This document shows, piece by piece, positions 1 through 8,850 of a DNA stretch of 64,000 nt. Below the pieces are notes generated by a model. That model was not told the DNA's origin. It saw only the letters and a list, made by a program, of their open reading frames with translations, and did not search any database. Position 1 is the stretch's first letter, and every line of letters starts with the position of its first letter. The position numbers and the translations under genes are program-made. This DNA comes from Natrinema zhouii (GTDB taxonomy: Archaea > Halobacteriota > Halobacteria > Halobacteriales > Natrialbaceae), in the NCBI RefSeq assembly GCF_013456555.2, contig NZ_CP059154.1, forward strand, positions 186,001-250,000, read 5' to 3'.

Positions 1-259
1 CCGGACTCCCGCCGTTGAGCGAGGGGAACGACCGGTACTCCGCCGAGAGCGGCTCGGTATCGGTCAGCGCCTCTCCCGTCGTCAGGAGGACGGTCGGGCG
101 TAGCCGCTTGCCGCCCGCGTCCAGCAGGTACCGAGAGGCCTCGTAGAGCCGTTCGGGTCGCTGGATCGGTAACTCCTCTGGAATCGCGTCGTTGACCTGC
201 TCGCGGCGCTGCCGGACCGCCTCGAGCACCGCCTCTTCGCGTGCCTCGGGACTCGTCAT
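1..259 (-). CDS. idsA: Polyprenyl (geranylgeranyl) diphosphate synthase, N-terminal part
   Basis: The gene starts with ATG at 259 and runs off the left edge, leaving about 86 residues. They contain GGKRLRP near residue 50, the first conserved motif of trans-prenyltransferases, which condense isopentenyl diphosphate units into the C20 chain of archaeal lipids. The catalytic aspartate-rich motifs lie outside the window. Its start is one base after the stop of the RNase J gene, so the two are cotranscribed. This pairing is common in archaea and supports the idsA assignment. Whether the product is C20 or C25 cannot be told from this part. Confidence 0.9.
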   Translation of the reverse strand, partial: MTSPEAREEAVLEAVRQRREQVNDAIPEELPIQRPERLYEASRYLLDAGGKRLRPTVLLTTGEALTDTEPLSAEYRSFPSLNGGSP

Positions 260-260
260 A

Positions 261-1613
261 TCAGTCTACTAATTGGATGAGATTCCCGTTGCGCGTGACG
301 TGGAGATCTCGGCCCATCTTGTACCCCTCGCTCTCACAGAGGTTGACGTAGCTCGAGTAGCCCTTCATGTCCTGGTGAGCGGGGATGATGTTCTGGGGCT
401 GTAGTGCGTCGAGCATCTCGTAGTGACCCTCCTGGTTGAGGTGGCCCGAGACGTGGATGTCGTCGTAGACCCGTGCGCCCTGCATGCCGAGTAGCTTCTC
501 GGCCTGATAGCGCTGGCCCTCGTTGGTCGGCTCCGGAATCACGCGGGCGGAGAAGACGACCTTGTCGCCGTCTTCCAGTTCGTATGGGGTCTCGCCGCGA
601 GCCATCCGGGTGAGCATCGCGCGAGGCTCGCCCTGGTGGCCGGTGACGATGGGCAGGTAGTCGCCCTTGCCCTCGTTCATGATCCGCTTGAACGTGCGAT
701 CGACGGATTTGCGGTGGCCGAACATCCCCAGATCGGAGGGGAAGTCGACGAAGTCCAGTCGCTCCGCGGTCCCGGAGTACTTCTCCATCGATCGACCCAG
801 TAGAACGGGCTGGCGACCGATATCGTCGGCGAACTCGACCAGCGACTTCACGCGGGCGATGTGGCTCGAGAATGTGGTGGCGACGATACCGCCGTCGTAG
901 TCCTCCATGCTGTAGAGGACGTCCCGGAGGTGTTCGCGCGCGACGTTCTCGGAGGGCGTGCGTCCCTTCTTGTTCGCGTTCGTACAGTCCTCGATGTAAC
1001 AGAGGACGCCCTCGCCCTCGCGACCGATCTCGCGGAAGCGCTCCATGTCGATCGGGTCGCCGATGACTGGCGTGTGATCCATGCGCTTGTCCAGCCCGTA
1101 AACGACTGCGCCTTCAGGGGTGTGGAGAACGGGGTTGATCGCGTCGATGATCGAGTGCGTGACGTTGACGAACTCCAGTTCGACTGCTCCGGAGTCGCCG
1201 ATCGACATCGTCTCGCCGGCCTCCATCTTGACGAGGTCGTTCTCGACGCCGAACTTCTGTTCGCCCTCGATCTGCTGTTTGACCAGCTCGATCGTAAACG
1301 GCGTGGCGACGACCGGCGCGTCGTACCGGTGGGCCAGTTTGCTGATCGCGCCGATGTGGTCGAGGTGGCCGTGGGTCGGCACGATGGCCTTGACGTCGCC
1401 CTCGAGGTCGCTCATGATCCGGTCGTCCGGGATCGCGCCCATGTCGATCAGATCGAGACTGTGCATCCGTTCGGTTTCGACGTTGTCGTGGATCAGGACC
1501 TGCGAGAGGTTCAGACCCATGTCGAAGATAACGACGTCGTCGCCTGCGCGGACGGCAGTCATCTGCCGTCCGACTTCTTCGTAGCCGCCGATGGTTGCGA
1601 TTTCGATTTCCAT
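261..1613 (-). CDS. rnj: Ribonuclease J, archaeal 5'-3' exonuclease
   Basis: A 450-residue metallo-beta-lactamase/beta-CASP nuclease that degrades or processes RNA from the 5' end in the cytoplasm. The zinc-binding signature HGHLDH is at residues 81-86. Other family segments are visible: THSI near 150, a Tx2S/H segment near 245 ([10 protein letters not shown]) and a C-terminal VSGHL motif near 395. Length fits archaeal RNase J. The ATG at 1613 begins [10 protein letters not shown], the usual N-terminus. The gene is the first of an rnj-idsA operon, with one base between stop and the next start. Archaeal orthologues commonly neighbour isoprenoid genes, although no functional link is established. 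Confidence 0.93.
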   Translation of the reverse strand: MEIEIATIGGYEEVGRQMTAVRAGDDVVIFDMGLNLSQVLIHDNVETERMHSLDLIDMGAIPDDRIMSDLEGDVKAIVPTHGHLDHIGAISKLAHRYDAPVVATPFTIELVKQQIEGEQKFGVENDLVKMEAGETMSIGDSGAVELEFVNVTHSIIDAINPVLHTPEGAVVYGLDKRMDHTPVIGDPIDMERFREIGREGEGVLCYIEDCTNANKKGRTPSENVAREHLRDVLYSMEDYDGGIVATTFSSHIARVKSLVEFADDIGRQPVLLGRSMEKYSGTAERLDFVDFPSDLGMFGHRKSVDRTFKRIMNEGKGDYLPIVTGHQGEPRAMLTRMARGETPYELEDGDKVVFSARVIPEPTNEGQRYQAEKLLGMQGARVYDDIHVSGHLNQEGHYEMLDALQPQNIIPAHQDMKGYSSYVNLCESEGYKMGRDLHVTRNGNLIQLVD

Positions 1614-1976
1614 GGTTCCTTGTACTGAAAGCCGCTGAATGGACTCTCACCGAAATGGTCCGCGGACTCCCGGTTGTGCGGCCCCGGCGTCTTGCAGCGC
1701 GTCGGCCATCCCGCTATGCGCCCGGTACGACGGTGGCTCCGTCTTCGATAGCTCGCGACATCGCAAGCCCCGAACGCACTTGCCCGCGGGTTTCGCTACT
1801 GCTTCCTACACGCCCGGGTGTTAAAAACGCAGTGGGTTCTCTCGACCGGCGTAGTGTCGCCCGTGCTGTCGGTTTAGCGCGTTTTGGGCCCGCTCTCAGT
1901 TTCCTTTTGACACCGCAATTCATTTGCCGGTCGGCCCGAAATCGGTTTCAATAGCTATGATTTCGGAGGGACCGTC
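1614..1976. other. Divergent intergenic region between rnj and trkA
   Basis: This 363-bp stretch has no supportable gene. It must hold the leftward rnj promoter and the rightward trkA promoter. On the plus strand a GGAGGG Shine-Dalgarno-like run at 1965-1970 sits six bases before the GTG start of trkA, which supports that start. An AT-richer part at 1900-1955 is the likeliest place for the trkA promoter, but I see no consensus TATA box. Confidence 0.5.
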
Positions 1977-3308
1977 GTGTACGTAATCATCGTCGGGGCC
2001 GGCGAGGTCGGTCGTTCGATCGCCGCCAACCTGGAGGACACCCACGACGTTGCCCTGATCGATAGCGACGGCGACGTCACCGAGGAACTCACGTACTCGC
2101 TCGACGTGCTCACGATCCGCGGCGACGGAACCGACCTCGAGACGCTCCGCGAGGCCGGTCTCGAGCAAGCGGGGCTCGTCATCGCCTGTACGGATAACGA
2201 CGAGACGAACGCGGTCGTCTGTGGCGCGGCGAAGGCCGCGGGCGACGTGTTTACCATCGCACGAGTGCGTCGCCGGACGCTGCTCGAGACGTGGCAGGGC
2301 TCGAAGGGAGCCTTCGGCGTCGATTTCATGGTCTGTACCGACCTCCTGACCGCCCAGGCCATCTTCCGGATTTCCGGGTTGCCGAGCGCGCACGACGTCG
2401 ACACGTTCGCCGGCGGACTCATTCGCATGGCCGAGTTCGACATCCCGGTGGACAGCCCGATCGCAGATCGAACCGTCAGCGAGGCCGACTGTTACGATTC
2501 GCTCACGTTCGCCGCGATCTTCCGGGACGACGAGATGGTCGTCACCAGAGGTGACACCGTTATTCAGGCCGGGGATCGGGTCGTCGTGATCGGGAGCCCG
2601 GATTCAATCAACGACTTCGCCAACGAAGTCGCTATGACGCCCGAAGAAGCGGAGGAAGTCGTCATCGTCGGCGCCAGCGAGATCGGATATCAGACCGCCC
2701 GGGAGTTCGAGGACCACGGCTTTCGTCCGCGGCTGATCGAACGGGATCACGACCGGGCCCGCGAGGTCGCCGAGTCGCTCCCGAACACGATGGTCATGGA
2801 GAGCGACGCGACCAATCAGGAGTTCCTCGCCCGCGAGCACGTCGGCGAGGCCGACGTCGTGATCGCCGCCCTCGACAGCGACGAGAAGAACCTCCTCGTC
2901 TCCCTGCTCGCCGACCGCCTCGGCGTCGACCGCACCGTCGCGATCATCGAGAACCCCGAGTACGCCGACCTCTTCGAGACCGTCGGCGTCGACGTCGCGA
3001 TCAACCCTCGAGAGGAAACCGCGGAGGAAATCGTCCGTTTCACCCGGACGGACAACACCGAGAAGGTGGCGATGCTCGAGCACGACCTCGCGGAGGTCAT
3101 CGAGATCGAAGTCGGCCCGGAGAGCGTCCTCGTCGACCGAGAGATCGTCGATGCGACGAACGACCTCCCGGAGGGCGTCGTCATCGGTGCGATTTCGCGG
3201 GACGGGACGCACATCACGCCGCGCGGCGAGACAGTCGTTCAGTCCGGCGACCACGTGATCATCTTCGTCGCCGCGGATGCTCTCGACGAGGTCGTCGAAC
3301 TGATCTAG
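1977..3308 (+). CDS. trkA: Trk potassium uptake regulator TrkA, tandem RCK
   Basis: A 443-residue cytoplasmic protein with two RCK units in tandem, each a TrkA-N Rossmann domain followed by a TrkA-C domain. The first NAD-binding motif, GAGEVG, is at residues 7-12; the second, VIVGASEIG, begins near 224. Such proteins bind NAD(H) or ATP and gate TrkH channels. The GTG start is favoured because MYVIIVGAGE is the standard TrkA N-terminus and a GGAGGG ribosome site precedes it. It faces the trkA-trkH operon at 3359-5923 tail to tail. Length equals the bacterial two-domain TrkA. Confidence 0.93.
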   Translation: MYVIIVGAGEVGRSIAANLEDTHDVALIDSDGDVTEELTYSLDVLTIRGDGTDLETLREAGLEQAGLVIACTDNDETNAVVCGAAKAAGDVFTIARVRRRTLLETWQGSKGAFGVDFMVCTDLLTAQAIFRISGLPSAHDVDTFAGGLIRMAEFDIPVDSPIADRTVSEADCYDSLTFAAIFRDDEMVVTRGDTVIQAGDRVVVIGSPDSINDFANEVAMTPEEAEEVVIVGASEIGYQTAREFEDHGFRPRLIERDHDRAREVAESLPNTMVMESDATNQEFLAREHVGEADVVIAALDSDEKNLLVSLLADRLGVDRTVAIIENPEYADLFETVGVDVAINPREETAEEIVRFTRTDNTEKVAMLEHDLAEVIEIEVGPESVLVDREIVDATNDLPEGVVIGAISRDGTHITPRGETVVQSGDHVIIFVAADALDEVVELI

Positions 3309-3358
3309 GACTCGAGGGGGCACTCGAACTCTCCCTTCCGAAGGGGGTCGAACGGTCC

Positions 3359-3562
3359 CTAGTTGCGGACACCGCGGTAGAGGACGTATGCGGTGAAGAA
3401 AACGACATAGGAGAGTGCTAGTCCGGTAGTAAGGATCGATCGTCCAACGAGGGCGATGAAGAGGATCAGGAGCGGACCGACGAACAAGAGCGAATCGAAG
3501 ACCCGATCTTCGGCACCCGATTCGAGCAGATCGCCGACGATCGGGAGGTCGTTGACCCTCAT
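3359..3562 (-). CDS. Small two-helix membrane protein linked to TrkH
   Basis: A 67-residue protein starting MRVNDLPIVG. Two hydrophobic segments, about 26-39 and 45-59, predict a hairpin in the membrane. Its ATG overlaps the TGA of trkH by four bases (ATGA), so it is translationally coupled to the channel. The pattern LLF.G...GRS..T then Y..Y..YRG is shared with the 92-residue protein at 48684-48962, which follows another trkH. This suggests a TrkH-associated accessory subunit. That role is inference; I do not recognise a named family. Confidence 0.75.
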   Translation of the reverse strand: MRVNDLPIVGDLLESGAEDRVFDSLLFVGPLLILFIALVGRSILTTGLALSYVVFFTAYVLYRGVRN

Positions 3563-5109
3563 CGGTAGATCCCTCCGCGGCGGAAGACCGCTCGCACCAT
3601 CACGAGGACGGGAATAATCTCGAGGCGACCGATCCACATGTTAAAGAGGAACATGATCTTCCCGAGCGTCGGCAGCGATTCCGGACCAGTGATCCCCGCG
3701 GAGAGGCCGACGTTCCCCTGTGCGCTGGCGACTTCGAAGATCACGTTCTCGAGCGTGTACGCTCCCTGCGGGAGTAGCAAGAGGAGAACGAACGTGCCGA
3801 TACCGAGGAAGACGAACCAGAGGAACGCGATGATCGCTGCTTCCTCGAACTCTTGGCGCATTTCCCGTTCGTCGAGGCGGCGACCGTTGATTTTCAGTCG
3901 CCGGACGGCCGTTTCGGGGTAGAACACGTCCGAAATCCGGAACCTGATTCCCTTCAACAGCGTGAGCGCCCGGATCAGTTTGATTCCACCGACCGTCGAT
4001 CCGGCCGCACCGCCGACGATCATGCCGAACGTCACGGTGAGCTGGGCCTGGGCCGTCCAGCGTCCCAGTGCCACGTTGGTCGCGTCGACGGCGGTCTGGA
4101 AACCGGCGCAGGTGGCGGCCGAAACGAACTGGAACGACCCGTACCGGAACGCGGTGAACACGGAGTCGTACGTGTCGCCGACGTACACTAATGCGGTGAG
4201 AGCGAGTGTTCCGAGGCTCATGTAAATGAACACCCACCGGGTCTGCAGGTCCGCGTAGAGGTTCCGTAGATCGCCCTGCAGAATGAGATAGTGAATCGGG
4301 AACGCGATACTGCCCAGCAGCATAACCGGCAGCAGTGCGAAGTCGATAGCCGCACTGTCGTAGGTGGCGATCGAGTTGTCGGTGATCGAGAACCCGCCGG
4401 TCGCCAGGCCCGTCATCCCGTGGTTGATCGCACCCCAGATCGGCATCCCGACGGTCCAGAGGAGCAGGATCGAGACGAACGTAAAGAGGATGAAGATCCA
4501 CCAGATCGTCTGGACGGTAGAGACGATGCTCGGATGGATCCGCTCCGAGCGGGCCTCGCTCTCGTAGAGGGTCAACGAACCGCTCCCGGGACGCGCGAGA
4601 ATCGCCGTCGTGAGGACAATCACGCCCACGCCGCCGATCCACTCGATGAACGAACGCCACCACTGGAGGGTCCGTGGCAGGACCTCCTCGTTGTCGGTCA
4701 TCGTCAGCCCCGTGCCGGTAAAGCCGCTCATGCTCTCGAACAGTGCGTTGAGCGGATCGGTAAACGCCGCGAGCGTCGTCGTCTGGGAGGGTGCCCCCAA
4801 GAGCGTCGGCGAGAACTCAACGGTCCACGCGATGAGATAGAAGGGCAACGATCCGAAGACCGCGACGCAGAACCACCCTGCCGCGGCGATAATCATCCCG
4901 TGTAGCTTCCCGGGTTTGGTCGCCTCTCGAAATCTAGTCGTGAAGAAATAGCCGATGGCCAACGGAACCAGTCCGGAGACGATCAGTGCAGGAATCGCGT
5001 AGTATTCGCCCCAGACGATCGGAATGAGAAGGGAGACGAACATCAGGCCGGCCAGCGCCTCGAGCATTCGCCCCAGGTCCCGACCGATCGTTTCTATCGC
5101 CTCTTTCAT
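3559..5109 (-). CDS. trkH: Trk potassium channel subunit TrkH
   Basis: A 516-residue integral membrane protein of the TrkH/KtrB family, built from four membrane-pore-membrane repeats. Selectivity-filter regions are visible in order: SMSGFTGTGLT (about 125), GMTGLATGGFS (about 235), SAATCAGFQT (about 335) and ASAQGNVGLS (about 465), each with the filter glycine. The family end motif MWIGRLEIIPVLV is present. It imports K+, the main compatible solute of haloarchaea. It lies 127 bp after a single-RCK trkA and overlaps a small membrane-protein gene. The full length and intact filters indicate a working channel. Confidence 0.95.
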   Translation of the reverse strand: MKEAIETIGRDLGRMLEALAGLMFVSLLIPIVWGEYYAIPALIVSGLVPLAIGYFFTTRFREATKPGKLHGMIIAAAGWFCVAVFGSLPFYLIAWTVEFSPTLLGAPSQTTTLAAFTDPLNALFESMSGFTGTGLTMTDNEEVLPRTLQWWRSFIEWIGGVGVIVLTTAILARPGSGSLTLYESEARSERIHPSIVSTVQTIWWIFILFTFVSILLLWTVGMPIWGAINHGMTGLATGGFSITDNSIATYDSAAIDFALLPVMLLGSIAFPIHYLILQGDLRNLYADLQTRWVFIYMSLGTLALTALVYVGDTYDSVFTAFRYGSFQFVSAATCAGFQTAVDATNVALGRWTAQAQLTVTFGMIVGGAAGSTVGGIKLIRALTLLKGIRFRISDVFYPETAVRRLKINGRRLDEREMRQEFEEAAIIAFLWFVFLGIGTFVLLLLLPQGAYTLENVIFEVASAQGNVGLSAGITGPESLPTLGKIMFLFNMWIGRLEIIPVLVMVRAVFRRGGIYR

Positions 5110-5236
5110 GTGTCGCTCACTGCCCGACCCGGGATCATATACGCGTTGAAATCCCGCCGGTGTACGCGAATTCTGGCATCCGATACCGACCGGCGCGACC
5201 GACGGTTACGGAGCCGTCGTCCGCTCGATTCGGTCG

Positions 5237-5923
5237 TCATCGTACCCGGTCTTCTGGATGGCCGAATACATCCGTAAGCGACGGTTCTGCCCCGAATGCC
5301 GAATACACGGTGAGTAAATCGTCGGCCTCGATACGCGTATTTCCCCGCGGCGTAATCGGTGGATCTTCTCCTTCGCGTTCGATAGCAACGATCAGGACGT
5401 CCTCGGGGAGGAGATCCTCGTCCGCTGCCTCGATGAGATTCTTCCCGTCGATCGGCGCGTTTTCAGTGACGCGGATCTCGAATACCTCCGCTTCCTCTCC
5501 GATTCGCATGTAGTCGACGATCGCCGGGCGAGCCACCGATCGGTAGAGATACTCGGCGATGAGCTCCTGGGGGTTTTCCATCGTGTTGACGCCGATCTGG
5601 CGGAACACGTTCATGTGCTGGGGGTCGTGAACGACCGAAACGATATTGGGAACTTCGTGTTCCTGCGCGAGCAGACAGACCATGATGTTGGTCGCGTCCC
5701 GGTCGGTCGTACTGATCATGGCGTCCGCGTTCTCGATTCCAGCGTCTATAAGCGCGTTGTGAGCCGTCGCATCGTCGTTGAGAACCAGACAGTCGTATTC
5801 ACCGGCGATCTCGTCCGCTCGTTCGGGATCGTTTTCGATGACGACGACCTCATTTCCCGACTGGGTCGCGATGTCGATGAGCGGCAACCCGATATCGCCC
5901 GCACCGACGATGACGATATACAT
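5237..5923 (-). CDS. trkA: TrkA-type potassium channel regulator, single RCK
   Basis: A 228-residue cytoplasmic regulator with one TrkA-N Rossmann domain (VIVGAGDIG, NAD motif at about residues 4-12) and one TrkA-C domain from about 140. It is half the size of the 443-residue TrkA at 1977, resembling KtrA/KtrC or TrkA units that assemble as octameric rings. It precedes trkH in the same direction and probably gates it. A TATA box at 5951-5960 lies about 30 bases before the ATG, so the transcript has almost no leader. Confidence 0.93.
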   Translation of the reverse strand: MYIVIVGAGDIGLPLIDIATQSGNEVVVIENDPERADEIAGEYDCLVLNDDATAHNALIDAGIENADAMISTTDRDATNIMVCLLAQEHEVPNIVSVVHDPQHMNVFRQIGVNTMENPQELIAEYLYRSVARPAIVDYMRIGEEAEVFEIRVTENAPIDGKNLIEAADEDLLPEDVLIVAIEREGEDPPITPRGNTRIEADDLLTVYSAFGAEPSLTDVFGHPEDRVR

Positions 5924-5950
5924 TGCGTCGGTGTTCTTGCGTGACGATTG

Positions 5951-5960
5951 AAAATATATC
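5951..5960 (-). promoter_or_regulatory. TATA box of the trkA-trkH operon
   Basis: On the minus strand this reads GATATATTTT. Its centre is about 30 bases upstream of the trkA ATG at 5923, which places the transcription start within a few bases of the start codon. Leaderless or nearly leaderless transcripts are usual in haloarchaea. Confidence 0.65.
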
Positions 5961-6069
5961 GTTTCAGTGACCTCGATCGTCCCCCGTGACCTCGTGACGG
6001 GAGCGAAGCATCCGTCGATCGTCCAATCGATGCCGGATTACGGATGACGGGCCGCTCTCGCGAGTATAA

Positions 6070-6315
6070 TCATTTCCACGGTGGACGCCGCCGCTGTCGC
6101 CGCCTCGATTGTTTGCTGGATTCCGCCAGAATCCGTTCGATCGCCCAGCCAACCCACAGGAAGATGATCGTCATGAAAACGGCCATTTCTAACCGGATGA
6201 CCGATCCGTACCGAACGGCGAGAACGAGGGCCGTGATCGCCACCGCAGTGGCGACGACGCCAAATACGTCGTAAAAGGAGTGCGGATGACGAACGCTTGG
6301 TAACCGAACGCTCAT
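6070..6315 (-). CDS. Small membrane protein upstream of trkA-trkH
   Basis: An 81-residue protein with two hydrophobic segments (about 18-34 and 43-60) followed by an arginine/lysine-rich tail (KQSRRRQRRR) that should face the cytoplasm. I do not recognise the family. It lies between the divergent trkH at 6530 and the trkA-trkH operon. A palindromic TATATATA box at 6338-6348 lies about 27 bases before its ATG, which strongly supports expression as a leaderless gene. Its position suggests a role in K+ transport, but nothing in the sequence proves it. It lacks the GRS motif of the proteins at 3359 and 48684. Confidence 0.7.
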   Translation of the reverse strand: MSVRLPSVRHPHSFYDVFGVVATAVAITALVLAVRYGSVIRLEMAVFMTIIFLWVGWAIERILAESSKQSRRRQRRRPPWK

Positions 6316-6337
6316 GAGTCAACGTACGCACAGTTCG

Positions 6338-6348
6338 TATATATATCC
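6338..6348 (-). promoter_or_regulatory. Palindromic TATA box
   Basis: The sequence TATATATATC is centred about 27 bases upstream of the ATG at 6315, matching a leaderless haloarchaeal promoter. Because it is nearly palindromic it could also be read rightward toward trkH at 6530, although that start is about 190 bases away. Confidence 0.6.
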
Positions 6349-6529
6349 TCGTCTCAGAGCGGAGTGTCAGAGACAGCTGCTCCGAGACGATCGATCGCCG
6401 ACGTTATTCGCAGCCACCCGGACGAGAGCGCCGTCGCGACGGAGTAGCGCCTTACGATGGATTAATACGATCAAATCAAAATGCCATTAGATACCGTGTC
6501 CAGACGTGACTGCGCAAACGGGGTGTTCT

Positions 6530-8068
6530 ATGCGGCTCCGAACTGACTGGCGCGCCAGCATCGCGCTCGTCGGAACCGTCTTGAAGTATCTCGCGGTCCC
6601 ATTGGTGATCCCACTCGTCGTGGCGCTCGTCTACAGCGATCCCGTCTTCCCGTTCGTCGCGACGATCGCCCTCACGATCGCCGTCGGCCACGGCCTCGAG
6701 CGACTCAGTCCCGATCCGGACCTGCAGGTTCGGGAGGCAATGCTGTTCGTCGCGATCACGTGGCTCGCCGTCGCGATCGTCGGCGCAGTCCCGTACGTGC
6801 TCGCGGGCTGGGGTACCGAATCGACGCTCGCCCATCCCGTCAATGCGCTGTTCGAATCGATGTCCGGCTTTACGACGACAGGGGCGACCGTTCTCGGGAA
6901 AATCTCGCTCGAGCAACATTCACACGCCGTGATGATGTGGCGACAGCTGACCCAGTGGCTCGGCGGGATGGGGATCATCGTCCTGATGGTCGCGATCTTG
7001 CCGGAGCTCGCGGTCAGCGGCGCACAGCTCGTCGAGTCCGAAGCGCCGGGACCGCAGCTACAGAAACTCACGCCGCGAATCGCCGAGACGGCCCGCATCC
7101 TCTGGCTCGTCTACTTCGCCTTTACCGTCGTCTTCATCGCCATTCTCTACGGCCTCCATCTCGCGGGGATGGCCCCCAACATGGGGCTTTACAACGCCAT
7201 CGCCCACGGGTTCACGACGCTCCCGACAGGCGGATTCTCGCCGGAAGCGAACAGCGTCGCGGCGTTCTCCGCGATCGTCCAGTGGACGTTCATTCCGTTT
7301 ATCGTCATCGCCGGGACCAACTTCGCCCTGTTCTGGCACGTCTTCAGCGGCGAGCGACAGCGCTTCGTTCGCAACTCCGAGTTCCGCGCCTACATCGGAG
7401 CGATCGGCGGGTTGACAGTGCTGCTCGCGGCGATTCTCTATACCGGTGCCGCACCGTCACTGGCGGAACTCGGCGGCGTGACGGAGGGGACGTTCGAGAA
7501 CTCGCTGCGACAGAGCGCCTTCCAGATCGCGTCGCTGTTGAACTCGACCGGCTACGCGACCAGCGACTTCGCCGAGTGGACCTCGACGGGCAAAATCGTG
7601 CTCCTCTTCGCGATGCTCGTCGGCGGCTGTGCCGGCTCGACCGGTGGTGGCGTCAAGGTCGTCCGGTGGCTAATCGTGTTCAAGATCCTGCGTCGGGAGC
7701 TGTTTACGGCCTCCCATCCCGAGGTCGTCCGGCCGATCCGCCTCGGCGGCAACGTCGTCGACGAGAACGCCGTTCGCGGCGTGCTCGGATTCACGTTCCT
7801 CTACCTGTTCATCTTCGGTATCGCCGCGCTGCTCATCGCACTGGATGCCAGTCGAATCGGGTACTCGCTGACGCCGCTCGAGGCGTTCAGCGCGAGTCTG
7901 GCGACGATCGGGAACATCGGTCCCGGATTCGGATCGCTCGGCCCCTTCGGGAGCTACCTCGCGTTCCCGACGAGTTCGAAACTCCTGATGATCTTCCTCA
8001 TGTGGATCGGCCGCCTCGAGATCATCCCCGTGCTCGTCATGTTCACCGGCGGGTTCTGGACCCGCTGA
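6530..8068 (+). CDS. trkH: Trk potassium channel subunit TrkH, second type
   Basis: A 512-residue TrkH/KtrB-family K+ channel. Filter regions appear in order: SMSGFTTTGAT, HGFTTLPTGGFS, LLNSTGYATSD and LATIGNIGPGFG, followed by MWIGRLEIIPVLV near the C-terminus. Its filters differ from those of the channel at 3559, so it belongs to another TrkH subgroup and is not a recent duplicate. I chose the ATG at 6530 (MRLRTDWRAS) over the in-frame GTG at 6506, because family members begin near this point and eight extra residues look unconserved. It has no trkA directly beside it on the same strand and may use one of the two nearby regulators. Confidence 0.93.
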   Translation: MRLRTDWRASIALVGTVLKYLAVPLVIPLVVALVYSDPVFPFVATIALTIAVGHGLERLSPDPDLQVREAMLFVAITWLAVAIVGAVPYVLAGWGTESTLAHPVNALFESMSGFTTTGATVLGKISLEQHSHAVMMWRQLTQWLGGMGIIVLMVAILPELAVSGAQLVESEAPGPQLQKLTPRIAETARILWLVYFAFTVVFIAILYGLHLAGMAPNMGLYNAIAHGFTTLPTGGFSPEANSVAAFSAIVQWTFIPFIVIAGTNFALFWHVFSGERQRFVRNSEFRAYIGAIGGLTVLLAAILYTGAAPSLAELGGVTEGTFENSLRQSAFQIASLLNSTGYATSDFAEWTSTGKIVLLFAMLVGGCAGSTGGGVKVVRWLIVFKILRRELFTASHPEVVRPIRLGGNVVDENAVRGVLGFTFLYLFIFGIAALLIALDASRIGYSLTPLEAFSASLATIGNIGPGFGSLGPFGSYLAFPTSSKLLMIFLMWIGRLEIIPVLVMFTGGFWTR

Positions 8069-8109
8069 GAGAAGCGCGTGGTAGTTCCCTTCCGTCTTCT
8101 GTATCGCCG

Positions 8110-8850
8110 TCAATCGATCGTCGTTCCCGGGTTCTCCCCCTCGAGGAACGACTCGAGCGCGTCGAGGCCGAAAATCGACGCCTCGGCCTCGAGAGCCAGC
8201 AGCGTTCGGACCTTGCCTGCCATCCCGCCGGTCACGTCGGTCGCGTTGCTGGCTCCGAGCACCGCGGCGACCGCGTCGAAGTCGTCGATCCGATCGATCA
8301 CTGCGTCGTCTTCGTCCAGTACGCCGGAAACCGTCGAGCAGAGACCGACACGGTTCGCAGTGAGGTCGCGAGCGAGTGCCGTGACGAGCTCGTCGCCACT
8401 GATCACCGTCGCACCCGCGCCGGCGTGGGCGATCATGTCACCGTGGAGGACGGGAACGAACCCCTCCTCGAGCATCGTTTCGATCTGCCCGGTCGCCAGA
8501 TCGAGTTGGCCCTCACCGTCGCGATGAGCCGCCGAAAACGGGTGGACCGGTACCGCATCGATGTCCCGCTCGAGCAATCGACTCAGAACGAACTGGTTCA
8601 GCGTTTTCATCGCCCCGTGGATGTCCAGCACTGCGCTCGCGTCGTGCGTCCCCTCGGTCGTACTGACGCCGTGTTCGCTGGCGTTGTAGTGGCCGAAGCT
8701 CCCGCCGCCGTGGACGACGACGAGGTCCTCGAGCCCCGCCTCGAGCGCCTGTGCGACCGCGTCGGCCGCCCGCTCGAGGGCCGCGCCGTCGAGCGTTTCC
8801 GGCCGATCCTTCTCGGTGATGACGCTGCCGCCGAGTTTCAGGACGATCAT
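8110..8850 (-). CDS. ipk: Isopentenyl phosphate kinase
   Basis: A 246-residue amino-acid-kinase-fold enzyme that phosphorylates isopentenyl phosphate to isopentenyl diphosphate, the last step of the archaeal mevalonate pathway. The N-terminal LKLGGSVIT motif binds the nucleotide phosphates, and GGGSFGH at residues 48-54 ends in the histidine (H54) that distinguishes IPK from other family members. The DVTGGMAGK segment near 205 is also family-typical. Its ATG overlaps the mevalonate kinase stop by four bases, so the two are cotranslated. Confidence 0.95.
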   Translation of the reverse strand: MIVLKLGGSVITEKDRPETLDGAALERAADAVAQALEAGLEDLVVVHGGGSFGHYNASEHGVSTTEGTHDASAVLDIHGAMKTLNQFVLSRLLERDIDAVPVHPFSAAHRDGEGQLDLATGQIETMLEEGFVPVLHGDMIAHAGAGATVISGDELVTALARDLTANRVGLCSTVSGVLDEDDAVIDRIDDFDAVAAVLGASNATDVTGGMAGKVRTLLALEAEASIFGLDALESFLEGENPGTTID

